Source of the DNA: an uncultured Clostridia bacterium
Lineage (GTDB): Bacteria > Bacillota > Clostridia > Oscillospirales > CAG-272
DNA length: 43,248 nucleotides
Direction of reading: 5' to 3'
NCBI GenBank assembly: GCA_947628165.1
Contig: CANQYV010000006.1
Location: forward strand, 1 to 43,248
A program made the position numbers and the translations under genes. This document shows, piece after piece, positions 17,302 through 25,474 of this stretch. The number at the start of each line of letters is the position of its first letter. The stretch's first letter is position 1. Under the pieces are notes generated by a model. The model was not told the origin of the DNA, made no database searches, and saw only the letters and a list, made by a program, of their open reading frames with translations.

Positions 17302-18261
17302 TCACTGTCCCACCTTTGCTAAGATTTTGTGAACGAGCATGTTGGCTCCGATCATCATTGCGAACAGGAGCACCGCGATGGCGGATGAGTATCCGACCTC
17401 CCAGCGCTGTCCGCCGTAGTCGTCAAGATGATGCGTTATCGTCCAGCAGCTGTACTCGACGGACGGGAAGCCCGCGAGAGCCGTGACGATGCCGCCGAAT
17501 CCGAACGAACCCGTGATCGCAAGCACGGCGCCGAACATAAGCTGCGGTTTCATTACGGGGAGGGTGACATACCAGAGCTCCTGCCAACGGTTTCTTATGC
17601 CGTCGACCGCCGCAGCCTCGTAGTAGCTCTTGTCGATGCCCTGAAGTCCCGCTATGAACGAGAGGAACGCGGTACCGAGCGACGTCCATAGGGCGACGAT
17701 GATACACAGGGGCATGACGTATTTTTTATCGAAGAACCACAGTATCGGCTCGTTTATTATGCCCATATTGAGGAGCATACCGTTGACCCAGCCGTATGCG
17801 TCGCTTGAGAAAAGCGTACCCCAAATAAGATATACGTTACCGCCTATCGACGGGGCGTAGAAGATAAGGGTCACTATCGCTCTGACCTTCGGCGAAAGCT
17901 CGTTTATGAACCACGCGATGAAAAGCGAGAGCATATACGACGTCGGGCCGGTGATAACCGCGAATATCAGCGTGTTCTTTACTGCCGTGATAAATATATC
18001 ATCGTCAAGGAACAGGCGGATGTAGTTATCAAGGAAAAGGAACTTGGGCATCTGCAGCATGTTGAACGACGTGAAGCTCAGCAGCACCGAAAGCACGACC
18101 GGTATGACCGTGAAGACGAAGAAGATTATCATGAACGGCGCGACCATAAGGTATGCCGTCTTGTTGTTCTTCATCTCTTTCAGTGTCCACTGGAGCCGCG
18201 TCATGTCCTTGCGCGACACTGCAGCCTGCCCTGCGTTTGCCACTTCAGTTTTCTTTGACAT
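17302..18261 (-). CDS. Sugar ABC transporter permease (MalF/UgpA-like), first pair
   Basis: This 319-residue membrane protein has six predicted helices. Its EAA loop includes SYYEAAAVDGIRNRWQELWY. Together with the next gene it forms the transmembrane channel of a CUT1-type sugar importer. ATG 18261 has AAGGAG nine bases upstream. It follows the solute-binding protein gene by 31 bases in the same operon. The ATPase is expected to be a shared MsmX-like protein encoded elsewhere (established for many Firmicutes CUT1 systems; not shown here). Confidence 0.9.
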   Translation of the reverse strand: MSKKTEVANAGQAAVSRKDMTRLQWTLKEMKNNKTAYLMVAPFMIIFFVFTVIPVVLSVLLSFTSFNMLQMPKFLFLDNYIRLFLDDDIFITAVKNTLIFAVITGPTSYMLSLFIAWFINELSPKVRAIVTLIFYAPSIGGNVYLIWGTLFSSDAYGWVNGMLLNMGIINEPILWFFDKKYVMPLCIIVALWTSLGTAFLSFIAGLQGIDKSYYEAAAVDGIRNRWQELWYVTLPVMKPQLMFGAVLAITGSFGFGGIVTALAGFPSVEYSCWTITHHLDDYGGQRWEVGYSSAIAVLLFAMMIGANMLVHKILAKVGQ

Positions 18262-18292
18262 GAGCGTTTCTCCTTTTTATATAATGTATATC

Positions 18293-21200
18293 TTATTCCG
18301 CGCTGAGCTGGTAGGTGTTGAGCGCCGCTATCGCGTCGTCAAGGAACTTCACAGCCGTGTCGAATTCAGAGGAGCCCGTCGCCTTAAGGGCGTTCGTCGC
18401 CGAGACGAGAGTGTCAAGGTCGCTCTGTCTCACCGAGATGCCGGTAGCCGCATCCATCGCGGCGGTGAGTGCGTCGAGCTGAGACTTGTACTTGTCTCTC
18501 TCGGAGGCGCTGACCTTTGATATCTCATCGCGCGCCTGTTCGATGCGCTTGTCGGACAGCTTCTGGCCGACCTCGAGCGTTTCAAGTCCGAACTCTTCGC
18601 GCTTGCGCGAGAACTCCTTGTTTATCGTGTTGATGTATCCGAGAAGCGCCGTTGTCGGATCAGCGCCGTCATTGTACGCCGCCTTGAACGCAAAGTCGGT
18701 ATAACGCGCTATGATGTAGCTTCCGGGGTAGTTCGGGACTGCCGTCAGAGCGTCGAACTGAGAGCGCAGGTTGTTGTACTCCATCGACGTCCACGAGAGC
18801 TCCGCGAGAGCCTCGATATTCGCCGTCGGGTTCATGCCCGCGTCACCGAGGAGCGCAACGAGTTCGTTGCTGTACGAAGCCTGGAAGTCGGCATCCGTAT
18901 ACCAATCTATGAAGTCCCATGCGCTTTCCTTGCGCTTACTGCCCTCGAGCATTACAACGCCCTGCACGCCTGCGACTGCCGTATTGTTGATGCTTCCGTC
19001 TTCCTGCTCCATACCGGGCATTACGGTGAACTCCCAGAGTCCCGCGATCTCCGTCGCGAAGACGACGAGCTGGTTATACAGCGTGTACGGCTGGACCATG
19101 ACGGGTATCTCGCCCGTTCTGAAACGGTTTGCCGGATCGTATGTGAACGGCAGCGAGTACATCGTGAACATGTTGCACATCATCTGGAATGCGGCGAGCG
19201 AAATGTTCGAGTCAAGGTTGACTCTCATTCCGTTGTCTGCGTACTGTTCGCCGCCCATCTGATAGAGGTATGTGAGGTAGTCGGCGGTAAGACCGACTTC
19301 CATGTTGTTGAACTGGAGCACAGGGATCAGCGCGAGCACGTCGTCCCACGTTCTCGGGACCTCAAGTCCGAGGTCGGCGAGGATGTCCTTGCGGTAGAAG
19401 AGCATCGGGAAAGTCTGCGTCTCAGGGATCGCGAACGTCTCGCCGTAAAGCGTGAGCGGTATCGTCGCCGCGTTGGAGAAGCGGTTCGTCACCTCGTCGA
19501 AGGTGTCGAAATAAACTTCCCAGTTGCCGGCGCCGTCGGCTCCGCAGACTTCGCAGACATAATCGCCGTCGTCAACATACTGGAGCGTCTCAACGCCGTT
19601 CTTCTTGCAGCTGATGCAGCGCTTGTCGTTCATGCCCTGAAGGGCGCCTCTTATAGCGTAGTTGATGACGTCTCCGTCGCCCGTGAGAAGCGATACGTCA
19701 GGACCGACGCCCGCGAGGACGGAAGGCAGAAGCGTTCCGCCCGCAACGAGCTTCAGGTTGACGCCGACGCCCGTGTTGGGAGTAAATCTGTTATCTATGA
19801 GGTTGCGGACTATCGTCGCACGGTCACGGTCGGAGGCGACCCACACGTCGACGGATTCCTTTTTCTCGCCGCTCTCCTCGGTTGTGGAGCCGAGCGAGTT
19901 GTAATCGGTATAGAAGCTTCCGACAAAGGAGCGGATCTCAAACCAGAGCGACTGGAAGAAGTTCGCGCTCGCGTGCGGGAGGGAGGCTTCCTTCGGCTGG
20001 ACCATGATGTAGTCTATCTCAAGCGGCTGCTTGGTGACTGTGTTGACCCATGTGCCGAGCGTACCTATGTAGCTCTTGAGGAGCTCAAGGTTCGGAGCTA
20101 TCTCGTCTTCGTCGGCGCCCATCTCCTCGACAAGTCTCTGCACCTTTGAAAGCGTAGCGGTGTTTTCACCTCTTCCGCTCTTCTCAAGTTCTTCAACGAC
20201 GCCCTCGAGCTTTTTGCCCTGCGTGATGAGGTCCTGGATCGTGCCGGGGATGACGCGGTTGAAGCCGTAGTCGCGGTATTCGTCGGGGTTCGTACCCGTG
20301 AGCTTGAGTATGCTTAAGTAAGCGTCGTTTATGACGTTGAGCGCGTCTGTAACGTCGCGGACGATGGGACCGAGGTCGCCGAGGGCAACCTCGAGCGTGA
20401 GCGTATGCTTGCCCGCGGTGAGGTAGAACTCATACGGCTCATCGTCCTTGCTGTCCTGACCGAGGCGTTTGGACTGCCAGTTGTTTGAATACGGGAAGCG
20501 TAGCGACGTGCATTCCTCAAACGGGACCTCGCCGTCTATGTAAAGACGTCTCGCAACGTTCAGACCGTTCAGCTCATCCTGTATGAACCTGAGCGCTATC
20601 GTGTAAAGGCCGTCTTTCTTGACTTCAAACTCGTATGTTATCCAGTTGCCGACCTGCTGCCACTTGTCTCTTCCTATTGTGTTCAGTCTTATGAGCACGG
20701 GATCCTGAGGATAAGTGATGGCGGACGTTCTGTCGTTTATCGGGTATATCGTCCTGTGCGACATCTCAAGCGGGAACTCCGCCTCTATCCTCACAGGCTC
20801 GGCATCCGACGCGGCATAGCCCTTGGAGGCGTATTCCGCTTTGACCTCGTCGTATGTCGGAAGGTTTTCATACGGGAACAGCGTGATGTCCTTTATTATA
20901 ACGGGTTCGCGGACGCCCTCGAGAGCGAACGTGTTCTCGCCCTTTTCAAAGTAGAACTCAAACGGATCGGAATAATATCCGTTGCTGTCCGAAAGGGTGT
21001 ACTCTCTCCATCTCGGAGTTTCCATCTGCTCGGGACGGACGTCATTGCCGTTCGTGTCCTGCTTGAACTCCGTGAAATCGGAAACAAAGTTGCCGTTCTC
21101 GTCGTTATAGCCGTTGATCCAGATACGGGTCATGGCGAGGTATCTCGCCTCCGCGAACGGGACCTTGCCGTTTATGTAGAACATGCGCTCTATGGAGTTG

Positions 21201-21622
21201 GCCTTGTTCTCGATCGGATAGTATGTGATCTTAACGGCGTAAAGGCCCGATTCCGGAACGTCTACGCGCCAGGTCACCTTTCCGGTGTCGGGCATGCGAA
21301 GCGAGTCGCCCGTCACGCCCTCAAAATTGCTCACGACCTCGACCTTTGCAGTCGTTGCATCGGCATCCTTAACGTAGTCCACCGCCTCGACGGTGACGCT
21401 CTTCGTAGCGCGCTTTGCGTTCGCGTGCTCCTCCATATAAGTGAGGTAAGACTTCGCGTTGAGCGCATCGCTTATCTGCTGAAGCGTCGTTCCGTTTCCG
21501 GCGGTACTGCCTGAAGTGCCGCCGTCGGCGGCATATACGGGCAAAACTGCCGTAAAGGTGCCGGCGAGCATGAGGACAGAAAGGATGAAAGAGGTGATCT
21601 TCAATAGCTGTGTTCTCTTCAT
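18293..21622 (-). CDS. Very large extracellular solute-binding protein with two carbohydrate-binding-like modules and a zinc-ribbon-like insert
   Basis: At 1109 residues it is over twice the usual family 1 solute-binding length. Order: signal peptide (1-31, ending VYA); two beta-sandwich modules resembling CBM6/CBM35-type domains (about 70-270 and 290-440; both contain a MFYINGKVPF/RLYIDGEVPF strand); a helical spacer (about 445-590); then a solute-binding core from about 615 (VDVWVASDRDRATIVRNLID, TFPMLFYRKDILADLGLEVP). Within the core, C669-x2-C672-x17-C690-x2-C693 makes a zinc-ribbon-like insert. No lipobox cysteine is visible after the signal peptide, so cell attachment is unclear. First gene of the operon; AGGAGG precedes ATG 21622. 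The substrate is unknown, possibly a complex polysaccharide (inference). Confidence 0.86.
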   Translation of the reverse strand: MKRTQLLKITSFILSVLMLAGTFTAVLPVYAADGGTSGSTAGNGTTLQQISDALNAKSYLTYMEEHANAKRATKSVTVEAVDYVKDADATTAKVEVVSNFEGVTGDSLRMPDTGKVTWRVDVPESGLYAVKITYYPIENKANSIERMFYINGKVPFAEARYLAMTRIWINGYNDENGNFVSDFTEFKQDTNGNDVRPEQMETPRWREYTLSDSNGYYSDPFEFYFEKGENTFALEGVREPVIIKDITLFPYENLPTYDEVKAEYASKGYAASDAEPVRIEAEFPLEMSHRTIYPINDRTSAITYPQDPVLIRLNTIGRDKWQQVGNWITYEFEVKKDGLYTIALRFIQDELNGLNVARRLYIDGEVPFEECTSLRFPYSNNWQSKRLGQDSKDDEPYEFYLTAGKHTLTLEVALGDLGPIVRDVTDALNVINDAYLSILKLTGTNPDEYRDYGFNRVIPGTIQDLITQGKKLEGVVEELEKSGRGENTATLSKVQRLVEEMGADEDEIAPNLELLKSYIGTLGTWVNTVTKQPLEIDYIMVQPKEASLPHASANFFQSLWFEIRSFVGSFYTDYNSLGSTTEESGEKKESVDVWVASDRDRATIVRNLIDNRFTPNTGVGVNLKLVAGGTLLPSVLAGVGPDVSLLTGDGDVINYAIRGALQGMNDKRCISCKKNGVETLQYVDDGDYVCEVCGADGAGNWEVYFDTFDEVTNRFSNAATIPLTLYGETFAIPETQTFPMLFYRKDILADLGLEVPRTWDDVLALIPVLQFNNMEVGLTADYLTYLYQMGGEQYADNGMRVNLDSNISLAAFQMMCNMFTMYSLPFTYDPANRFRTGEIPVMVQPYTLYNQLVVFATEIAGLWEFTVMPGMEQEDGSINNTAVAGVQGVVMLEGSKRKESAWDFIDWYTDADFQASYSNELVALLGDAGMNPTANIEALAELSWTSMEYNNLRSQFDALTAVPNYPGSYIIARYTDFAFKAAYNDGADPTTALLGYINTINKEFSRKREEFGLETLEVGQKLSDKRIEQARDEISKVSASERDKYKSQLDALTAAMDAATGISVRQSDLDTLVSATNALKATGSSEFDTAVKFLDDAIAALNTYQLSAE

Positions 21623-21753
21623 AGAGCTTCCTCCTACCGTGTTTTAAAGTACCGCGCGCCGCCCCGTCGTCCGCTCACGAAAGACGCCGAAGTGAGAGGC
21701 GCGGCAACAGTTTTTTGTTTCGCCGTTTGGGCGGCGGCGGGCCGCTTGTACCT

Positions 21754-21782
21754 GCCCCGTGTCCCGTGAAGGGACACGGGGC
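21754..21782 (-). other. Strong leader hairpin before the solute-binding protein gene
   Basis: GCCCCGTGTCCC (21754-21765) and GGGACACGGGGC (21771-21782) form a 12-bp perfect stem with a 5-base loop. It lies about 20 bases into the predicted transcript and 130 bases before the start. No U-run follows, so mRNA protection or attenuation is possible. Confidence 0.65.
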
Positions 21783-21807
21783 GACAGTACTAAATTTTCA
21801 TAAAGAT

Positions 21808-21836
21808 ATGATATCATACGCGCAAAAATATGTCAA
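21808..21836 (-). promoter_or_regulatory. Promoter of the ABC/NHL-YIP1/DUF5696 operon
   Basis: On the minus strand, a perfect TTGACA (21831-21836), 17-base spacer and TATCAT (21808-21813). A 12-bp palindrome TATGATATCATA (21807-21818) covers the -10 and could be a regulator site. The leader is about 175 bases. Confidence 0.75.
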
Positions 21837-21839
21837 GTA

Positions 21840-22298
21840 TACATAAAAACATCTGATGAAAAAATGAAAAGTGTGTGACGTAATATTTCGCATGTGAATG
21901 AAGCGTGTTTTTCGGTATCGTTTTTTATTGTCAAACGCCGTCTTTTGCACCCGGGTAATTTTTATTTACCCAAGTATATTGTCCTATCACAATATACCGT
22001 TTATTTTTATTTTTCTCGCTACATTTTGTAGTTTTGTTTCGCATTTTCGCGCGCCGCCGTGACCGCAAGTAAATTTTATTTACCCGTATCGGCGCCGTTT
22101 TTTTATGTTTTTTTCTCCGCCTTTTGGGGCGGATTATTTCATTCATATGTTAATTGTGCACAAAATTCAAGAGAAAATTTCTACGCCTGCGCATTGTGCA
22201 CAAATTTTAATTTATCGCGTTGATTTTATCCCTTTTTATTTCTATGATTCCATTTCAATGTATTGCTTTACCTGCTTTCTTCCATTTAACGTGTTCCG
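21840..22298. other. AT-rich intergenic region with several inverted repeats
   Basis: No gene is supported here. It contains GGGTAA/TTACCC arms at 21954-21972, a related TAAATTTTATTTACCC segment at 22069-22084, GTATATTG/CAATATAC (21974-21981 / 21990-21997), CTACA/TGTAG (22019-22031) and two copies of palindrome TTGTGCACAA. Base composition is much lower in GC than the flanking genes. Confidence 0.6.
22154..22203. repeat. Two TTGTGCACAA palindromes 40 bp apart
   Basis: Identical 10-bp palindromes at 22154-22163 and 22194-22203 lie exactly 40 bp apart, about four helical turns. They sit upstream of the SPOCS/LysM gene and are candidate operator half-pairs for a dimeric regulator. Confidence 0.6.
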
Positions 22299-22329
22299 GT
22301 CATAATTGTGCCGGCGCGGGCATAAAAAT
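22299..22329 (+). promoter_or_regulatory. Sigma-E-like sporulation promoter for the SPOCS/LysM gene
   Basis: GTCATAAT (22299-22306), a 14-base spacer and CATAAAAAT (22321-22329) resemble the mother-cell sigma-E consensus (TCATATT, 13-15 bases, CATACAAT). It is 33 bases before ATG 22362. The match is by eye only. Confidence 0.5.
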
Positions 22330-22361
22330 GGTATCAAAAAAGTCCCGTGAGGTGATATGCA

Positions 22362-23855
22362 ATGCAAAAGATAAAGCTCGAACGCGAAATGAAGATATCC
22401 CACGACTGCGGAGGGGAGTTCACTCTCCCCGATTACACTCCCGCAATAGGGAGGGTCCTGTCCGCGGAATGCGATCCCGCGCCCGAAGGGGTATATCTCA
22501 AGGAAGCGGAGGGGCGCGGCGTCGAGGCGGAGATCGGGGGGCTCGCCTCCTTCCGCGTGCTCTACATTCCCGAGGAGGGCGGCGCGCCCCACAGCGTCAC
22601 CGTCCCCTGCGATTATGACACATCCGTCCTGCTCGGCGGCGTAGGTACGAATGGGGACGCGTCGTCCGTCGTCTGCCGCGTCTTTACATCTCCCGAAAAC
22701 GTCTTCTGCCGTGTGACGGCTCCGCGCAAGCTCCAGCTCCGCTGCCGGCTCGGGAGCAGGATAACGGCGCTTTCCGCCTCGGAGGATGAGAGCGGAGGCG
22801 ACGCTCCCACAGGTCTTGAGATCAAGCGCGGAGGCGTCGAGGCTATGGCGCTCTTCTCGGGAGCGTCCCGCGACCTTCTCTGCTCCTCGTCGCTCGAGGG
22901 GCTTCCCGACGGGGCGGAGCCCGTTTTGTGCCGCGCCTTCGTCAACGTCTCCGAATGCCGCCCCGTTTCCGCCGGCGAATACAGGTGCCGCGGAGACGTC
23001 GTCATCGAATGCGTATATAAAAAGGACGACTCGCTCGGCACGCTCACCGAACGCGTCGGCTTTGACGAAACCGTCGCAATAGATGGCGACGTCTCCTCCG
23101 GCGGTCCCGACGAGACGTCCCCCGTCCGCGCATCAGGCACCGTGACCTCCGCCGAGCTCCATACCGACGACTCCGGCAGCCGAGTCGAGGTCGTATACGC
23201 CCTCGAGGTCGAGACCGTAACGCCGTTTACCGCCGACGTCGTGTATGACGCTTACAGCTGCGTCTCCCCCGCGTCTGTCGAGTACGACGACACGGAATTT
23301 CTCTCGCCCGCCGTCTGTGCCTCGGCAAATCTCACGCTCTCCGAGCGCGTCCCCAAAAACACGGTCGGCCGCGTCATAACGTCGACTGCGCGCGCCGATA
23401 TAGGGGGCGCATCCTCCGAGCGCGGGAAGCTGCGCGTTTCGGGCGAGCTGCGCGGCGCCTCCCTTATCCTCTCGGACGGCGAATATGACGTCGTCCCCTT
23501 CTCCCTTCCCTGGGAATGCGAGATGCCGGCATTCGTCCCCGAAGGCGCGGAAACCACTGTATGGGGCAGCGCCTGCGTGCCCTCGCTTTCCGTCCGCGCC
23601 GACGGCGAGCTCACGGTAGACGCCGAGATAACGGTTTCCGCCACCGCCGCGTGCGTCAGGCGTGAACGCGTCCTCTCGTCCGTCACCGCCGCGGGAGAGC
23701 CTTTCCCGCCGCGCTGCGGCTTCACCGTTTACTATCCCTCGAAGGACGAGACCGTATGGGACATCGCGAAGAGGTTCCACGTCCCCTGCGCCTCGGTCGC
23801 CTCGGAGGGGAACGTCAACTCCGACGGGATGCCGGCGTCCGTCGTCGTGATCTGA
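22362..23855 (+). CDS. SPOCS (DUF3794) domain protein with C-terminal LysM, probable spore coat/cortex protein
   Basis: The 497 residues begin MQKIKLEREMKISHDCGGEF and continue as beta-rich SPOCS/DUF3794-type segments. The last about 45 residues (FTVYYPSKDETVWDIAKRFHVP) form a LysM peptidoglycan-binding motif. This arrangement occurs in clostridial spore-envelope proteins related to SpoVID/SafA morphogenesis, where LysM anchors to the forespore cell wall. RBS GAGGTGAT precedes the ATG. The sigma-E-like promoter upstream fits mother-cell expression. A terminator-like hairpin follows. The assignment rests on the LysM motif and SPOCS resemblance, not a search. Confidence 0.8.
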   Translation: MQKIKLEREMKISHDCGGEFTLPDYTPAIGRVLSAECDPAPEGVYLKEAEGRGVEAEIGGLASFRVLYIPEEGGAPHSVTVPCDYDTSVLLGGVGTNGDASSVVCRVFTSPENVFCRVTAPRKLQLRCRLGSRITALSASEDESGGDAPTGLEIKRGGVEAMALFSGASRDLLCSSSLEGLPDGAEPVLCRAFVNVSECRPVSAGEYRCRGDVVIECVYKKDDSLGTLTERVGFDETVAIDGDVSSGGPDETSPVRASGTVTSAELHTDDSGSRVEVVYALEVETVTPFTADVVYDAYSCVSPASVEYDDTEFLSPAVCASANLTLSERVPKNTVGRVITSTARADIGGASSERGKLRVSGELRGASLILSDGEYDVVPFSLPWECEMPAFVPEGAETTVWGSACVPSLSVRADGELTVDAEITVSATAACVRRERVLSSVTAAGEPFPPRCGFTVYYPSKDETVWDIAKRFHVPCASVASEGNVNSDGMPASVVVI

Positions 23856-23867
23856 AAAGAAATCACT

Positions 23868-23898
23868 GGGGCGGGACCTTTTTGTCGGGTCCCGCCCC
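23868..23898. terminator. Hairpin between converging SPOCS/LysM and ROK genes
   Basis: GGGGCGGGACC (23868-23878) pairs with GGTCCCGCCCC (23888-23898), an 11-bp GC-rich stem. No long U-run follows on either strand. Confidence 0.55.
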
Positions 23899-23930
23899 GG
23901 GATTCTTCATTATTATAATAATGTACCGCC

Positions 23931-24899
23931 TCAAAGCTCAGACGCGCCGACGACGCCGGCGTCTCCACCGAGCTCCGCGCGCTTTATCTCCGTATAGAGC
24001 GCCCTCGGCTGGCGCTTATTGTACATCTCCGCAAGCACGCGCTCGCGCAGCGGCGCGAGCAGCCGCTCGCCCTCGTTTGAGACGCCGCCGCCCACGGCGA
24101 GCACCTCGGGCTGGAAGATGTTTATATAATTCGTGACCGTGCAGGCGAGGTATGAGATATATCTATCGACGACTTCCGCCGCCGCCTCGTCACCCTCGTC
24201 CGCCGCGCGGAACGCCGTCCGCGCCGAGACCTTGCCGTATGACTTTGCCATCTCGGACATAAGTGTTGCGACGCCGCGCCGCTCGCAGTCCTCTATCGCC
24301 GCCTTCGTCTGCCTCACGAGCGCTGAGGCGGAGCAGTATCTCTCCGCGCACCCGCGCCGTCCGCAGCCGCACTCCTCGCCGCCGAAGACTATGACCGTGT
24401 GCCCGAGCTCGCCGCCGGCGTGATTTTTTCCCGTCAGTATCTTTCCGTCGCTTATATATCCGCCGCCGATGCCCGTCCCTATCGTTATCATGAGGAAGTC
24501 GCCGCAGCCTCTGCCTGCCCCGAAGCGGTATTCGCCGAGCGCCGCCGCGTCCGCGTCGTTTGCTATCCGTATGCGCCCGCGCTCGATCCCCGTCAGACGC
24601 GATACCTCACCGACGACGTCGGCGCCGAGCAGCGGCAGGTTCGCGGAATATTCCACGACGCCGCCCTCTCCGTCCACAATTCCGGGACAGGCTATGCCCA
24701 GCGTGCCTATTTGTTCCGAACCGAGCCCCGTTTTTGCCAAAAGCGCGCGCGCCGCCTCGGCAAGTCCCGCCATGACGGACCCCTTCGACGAAACGTCCGT
24801 CTTTGCCGTGAATCTTTCCGATATCTCCCCGTCCCGGCTGACGACGCCCGCGGCAATGTTCGTCCCGCCGAGATCTATTCCTATATTATATTCACACAT
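23931..24899 (-). CDS. ROK family sugar kinase (glucokinase-like)
   Basis: The 322 residues have the N-terminal phosphate loop IDLGGTN (8-14), the catalytic region IANDADAAALGE (112-123), GTGIGGGY (141-148), GELGH (163-167) and the ROK zinc motif C177-G-C179-G-R-R-G-C184. ROK kinases phosphorylate glucose or related hexoses with ATP in the cytoplasm. There is no N-terminal helix-turn-helix, so it is a kinase rather than a ROK repressor. The start ATG overlaps the HxlR gene by 8 bases, so the two are translationally coupled. Sugar specificity cannot be read. Confidence 0.88.
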   Translation of the reverse strand: MCEYNIGIDLGGTNIAAGVVSRDGEISERFTAKTDVSSKGSVMAGLAEAARALLAKTGLGSEQIGTLGIACPGIVDGEGGVVEYSANLPLLGADVVGEVSRLTGIERGRIRIANDADAAALGEYRFGAGRGCGDFLMITIGTGIGGGYISDGKILTGKNHAGGELGHTVIVFGGEECGCGRRGCAERYCSASALVRQTKAAIEDCERRGVATLMSEMAKSYGKVSARTAFRAADEGDEAAAEVVDRYISYLACTVTNYINIFQPEVLAVGGGVSNEGERLLAPLRERVLAEMYNKRQPRALYTEIKRAELGGDAGVVGASEL

Positions 24900-25326
24900 C
24901 AGACGCTGCCCTGCCTTCGTCCGCGCGCGCCCCGGGCAGATGCTCGAGGCCCCACGTCTGCATTTCTTTAAGTATCGGGAGAAGGCTCTTTCCCGTATCG
25001 GTGAGCGAATATTCGACGCGGACAGGCATTTCCGCGTACTGCCGCCTCATGACGAGCCCGTCTCCCTCAAGCTCGCGCAGCGAATTTGCCAGCATCGTGT
25101 TCGTGATGAACGGAACGCGCCGCTTGAGCTCGTTGTACCGCGTCGCCTCCGAGCCCGAAAGCGCGCAAAGTATCGGTATCTTCCATTTGCCGCCTATAAC
25201 GTCGAGCACCGCGGAAAGCGGGCACGGCGAAAGCTCGGAGCAGCAGCATACGGCCCTCCCGCACGCCTCGCACGTTTCGCATTCGCCGCCGCAGGCGGCG
25301 TCGTTCTTTTTTATCTCCCTGGTCAT
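24892..25326 (-). CDS. HxlR family transcriptional regulator with Cys-rich N-terminus
   Basis: The 144-residue winged helix protein has the core DVIGGKWKIPILCAL, RYNELKRRVPFITNTML and MPVRVEYSLTDTGKSL typical of HxlR/DUF24. Uniquely, the first 35 residues hold eight cysteines (12, 16, 19, 22, 27, 28, 29, 35), including C16-x2-C19-x2-C22; C35-P matches the redox Cys-Pro of many HxlR members. It could sense thiols, metal or Fe-S status (inference). ATG 25326 follows GAGGT. It is divergent from iscS and probably regulates its own promoter and that of iscS through the palindrome at 25380-25396. Confidence 0.9.
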   Translation of the reverse strand: MTREIKKNDAACGGECETCEACGRAVCCCSELSPCPLSAVLDVIGGKWKIPILCALSGSEATRYNELKRRVPFITNTMLANSLRELEGDGLVMRRQYAEMPVRVEYSLTDTGKSLLPILKEMQTWGLEHLPGARADEGRAASDV

Positions 25327-25359
25327 AAAAATAATACCTCGTCAAAAAAAACTGCGTAC

Positions 25360-25387
25360 TTGATATATTTTTGATACATGGTATACT
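25360..25387 (+). promoter_or_regulatory. Promoter of iscS-nifU
   Basis: TTGATA (25360-25365), 16-base spacer and TATACT (25382-25387), with a further TATAAT at 25388-25393. It overlaps the divergent hxlR promoter. Confidence 0.55.
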
Positions 25388-25396
25388 TATAATACC
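25380..25396. promoter_or_regulatory. Candidate HxlR operator in the shared divergent promoter
   Basis: The inverted repeat GGTAT (25380-25384) / ATACC (25392-25396) with a 7-base centre covers the -10 elements of both divergent promoters. This is where an autoregulating HxlR dimer would block both genes. Confidence 0.45.
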
Positions 25397-25417
25397 ACAG
25401 AGAAAAATATTTTTCAA
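25389..25417 (-). promoter_or_regulatory. Promoter of the hxlR-ROK pair
   Basis: On the minus strand, TTGAAA (25412-25417), 17-base spacer and TATTAT (25389-25394). Confidence 0.6.
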
Positions 25418-25474
25418 CAGCCCGCAAAAAATTGCGGCATTTGAAAAATGCACATAACTTGGAGGCATCTTATC

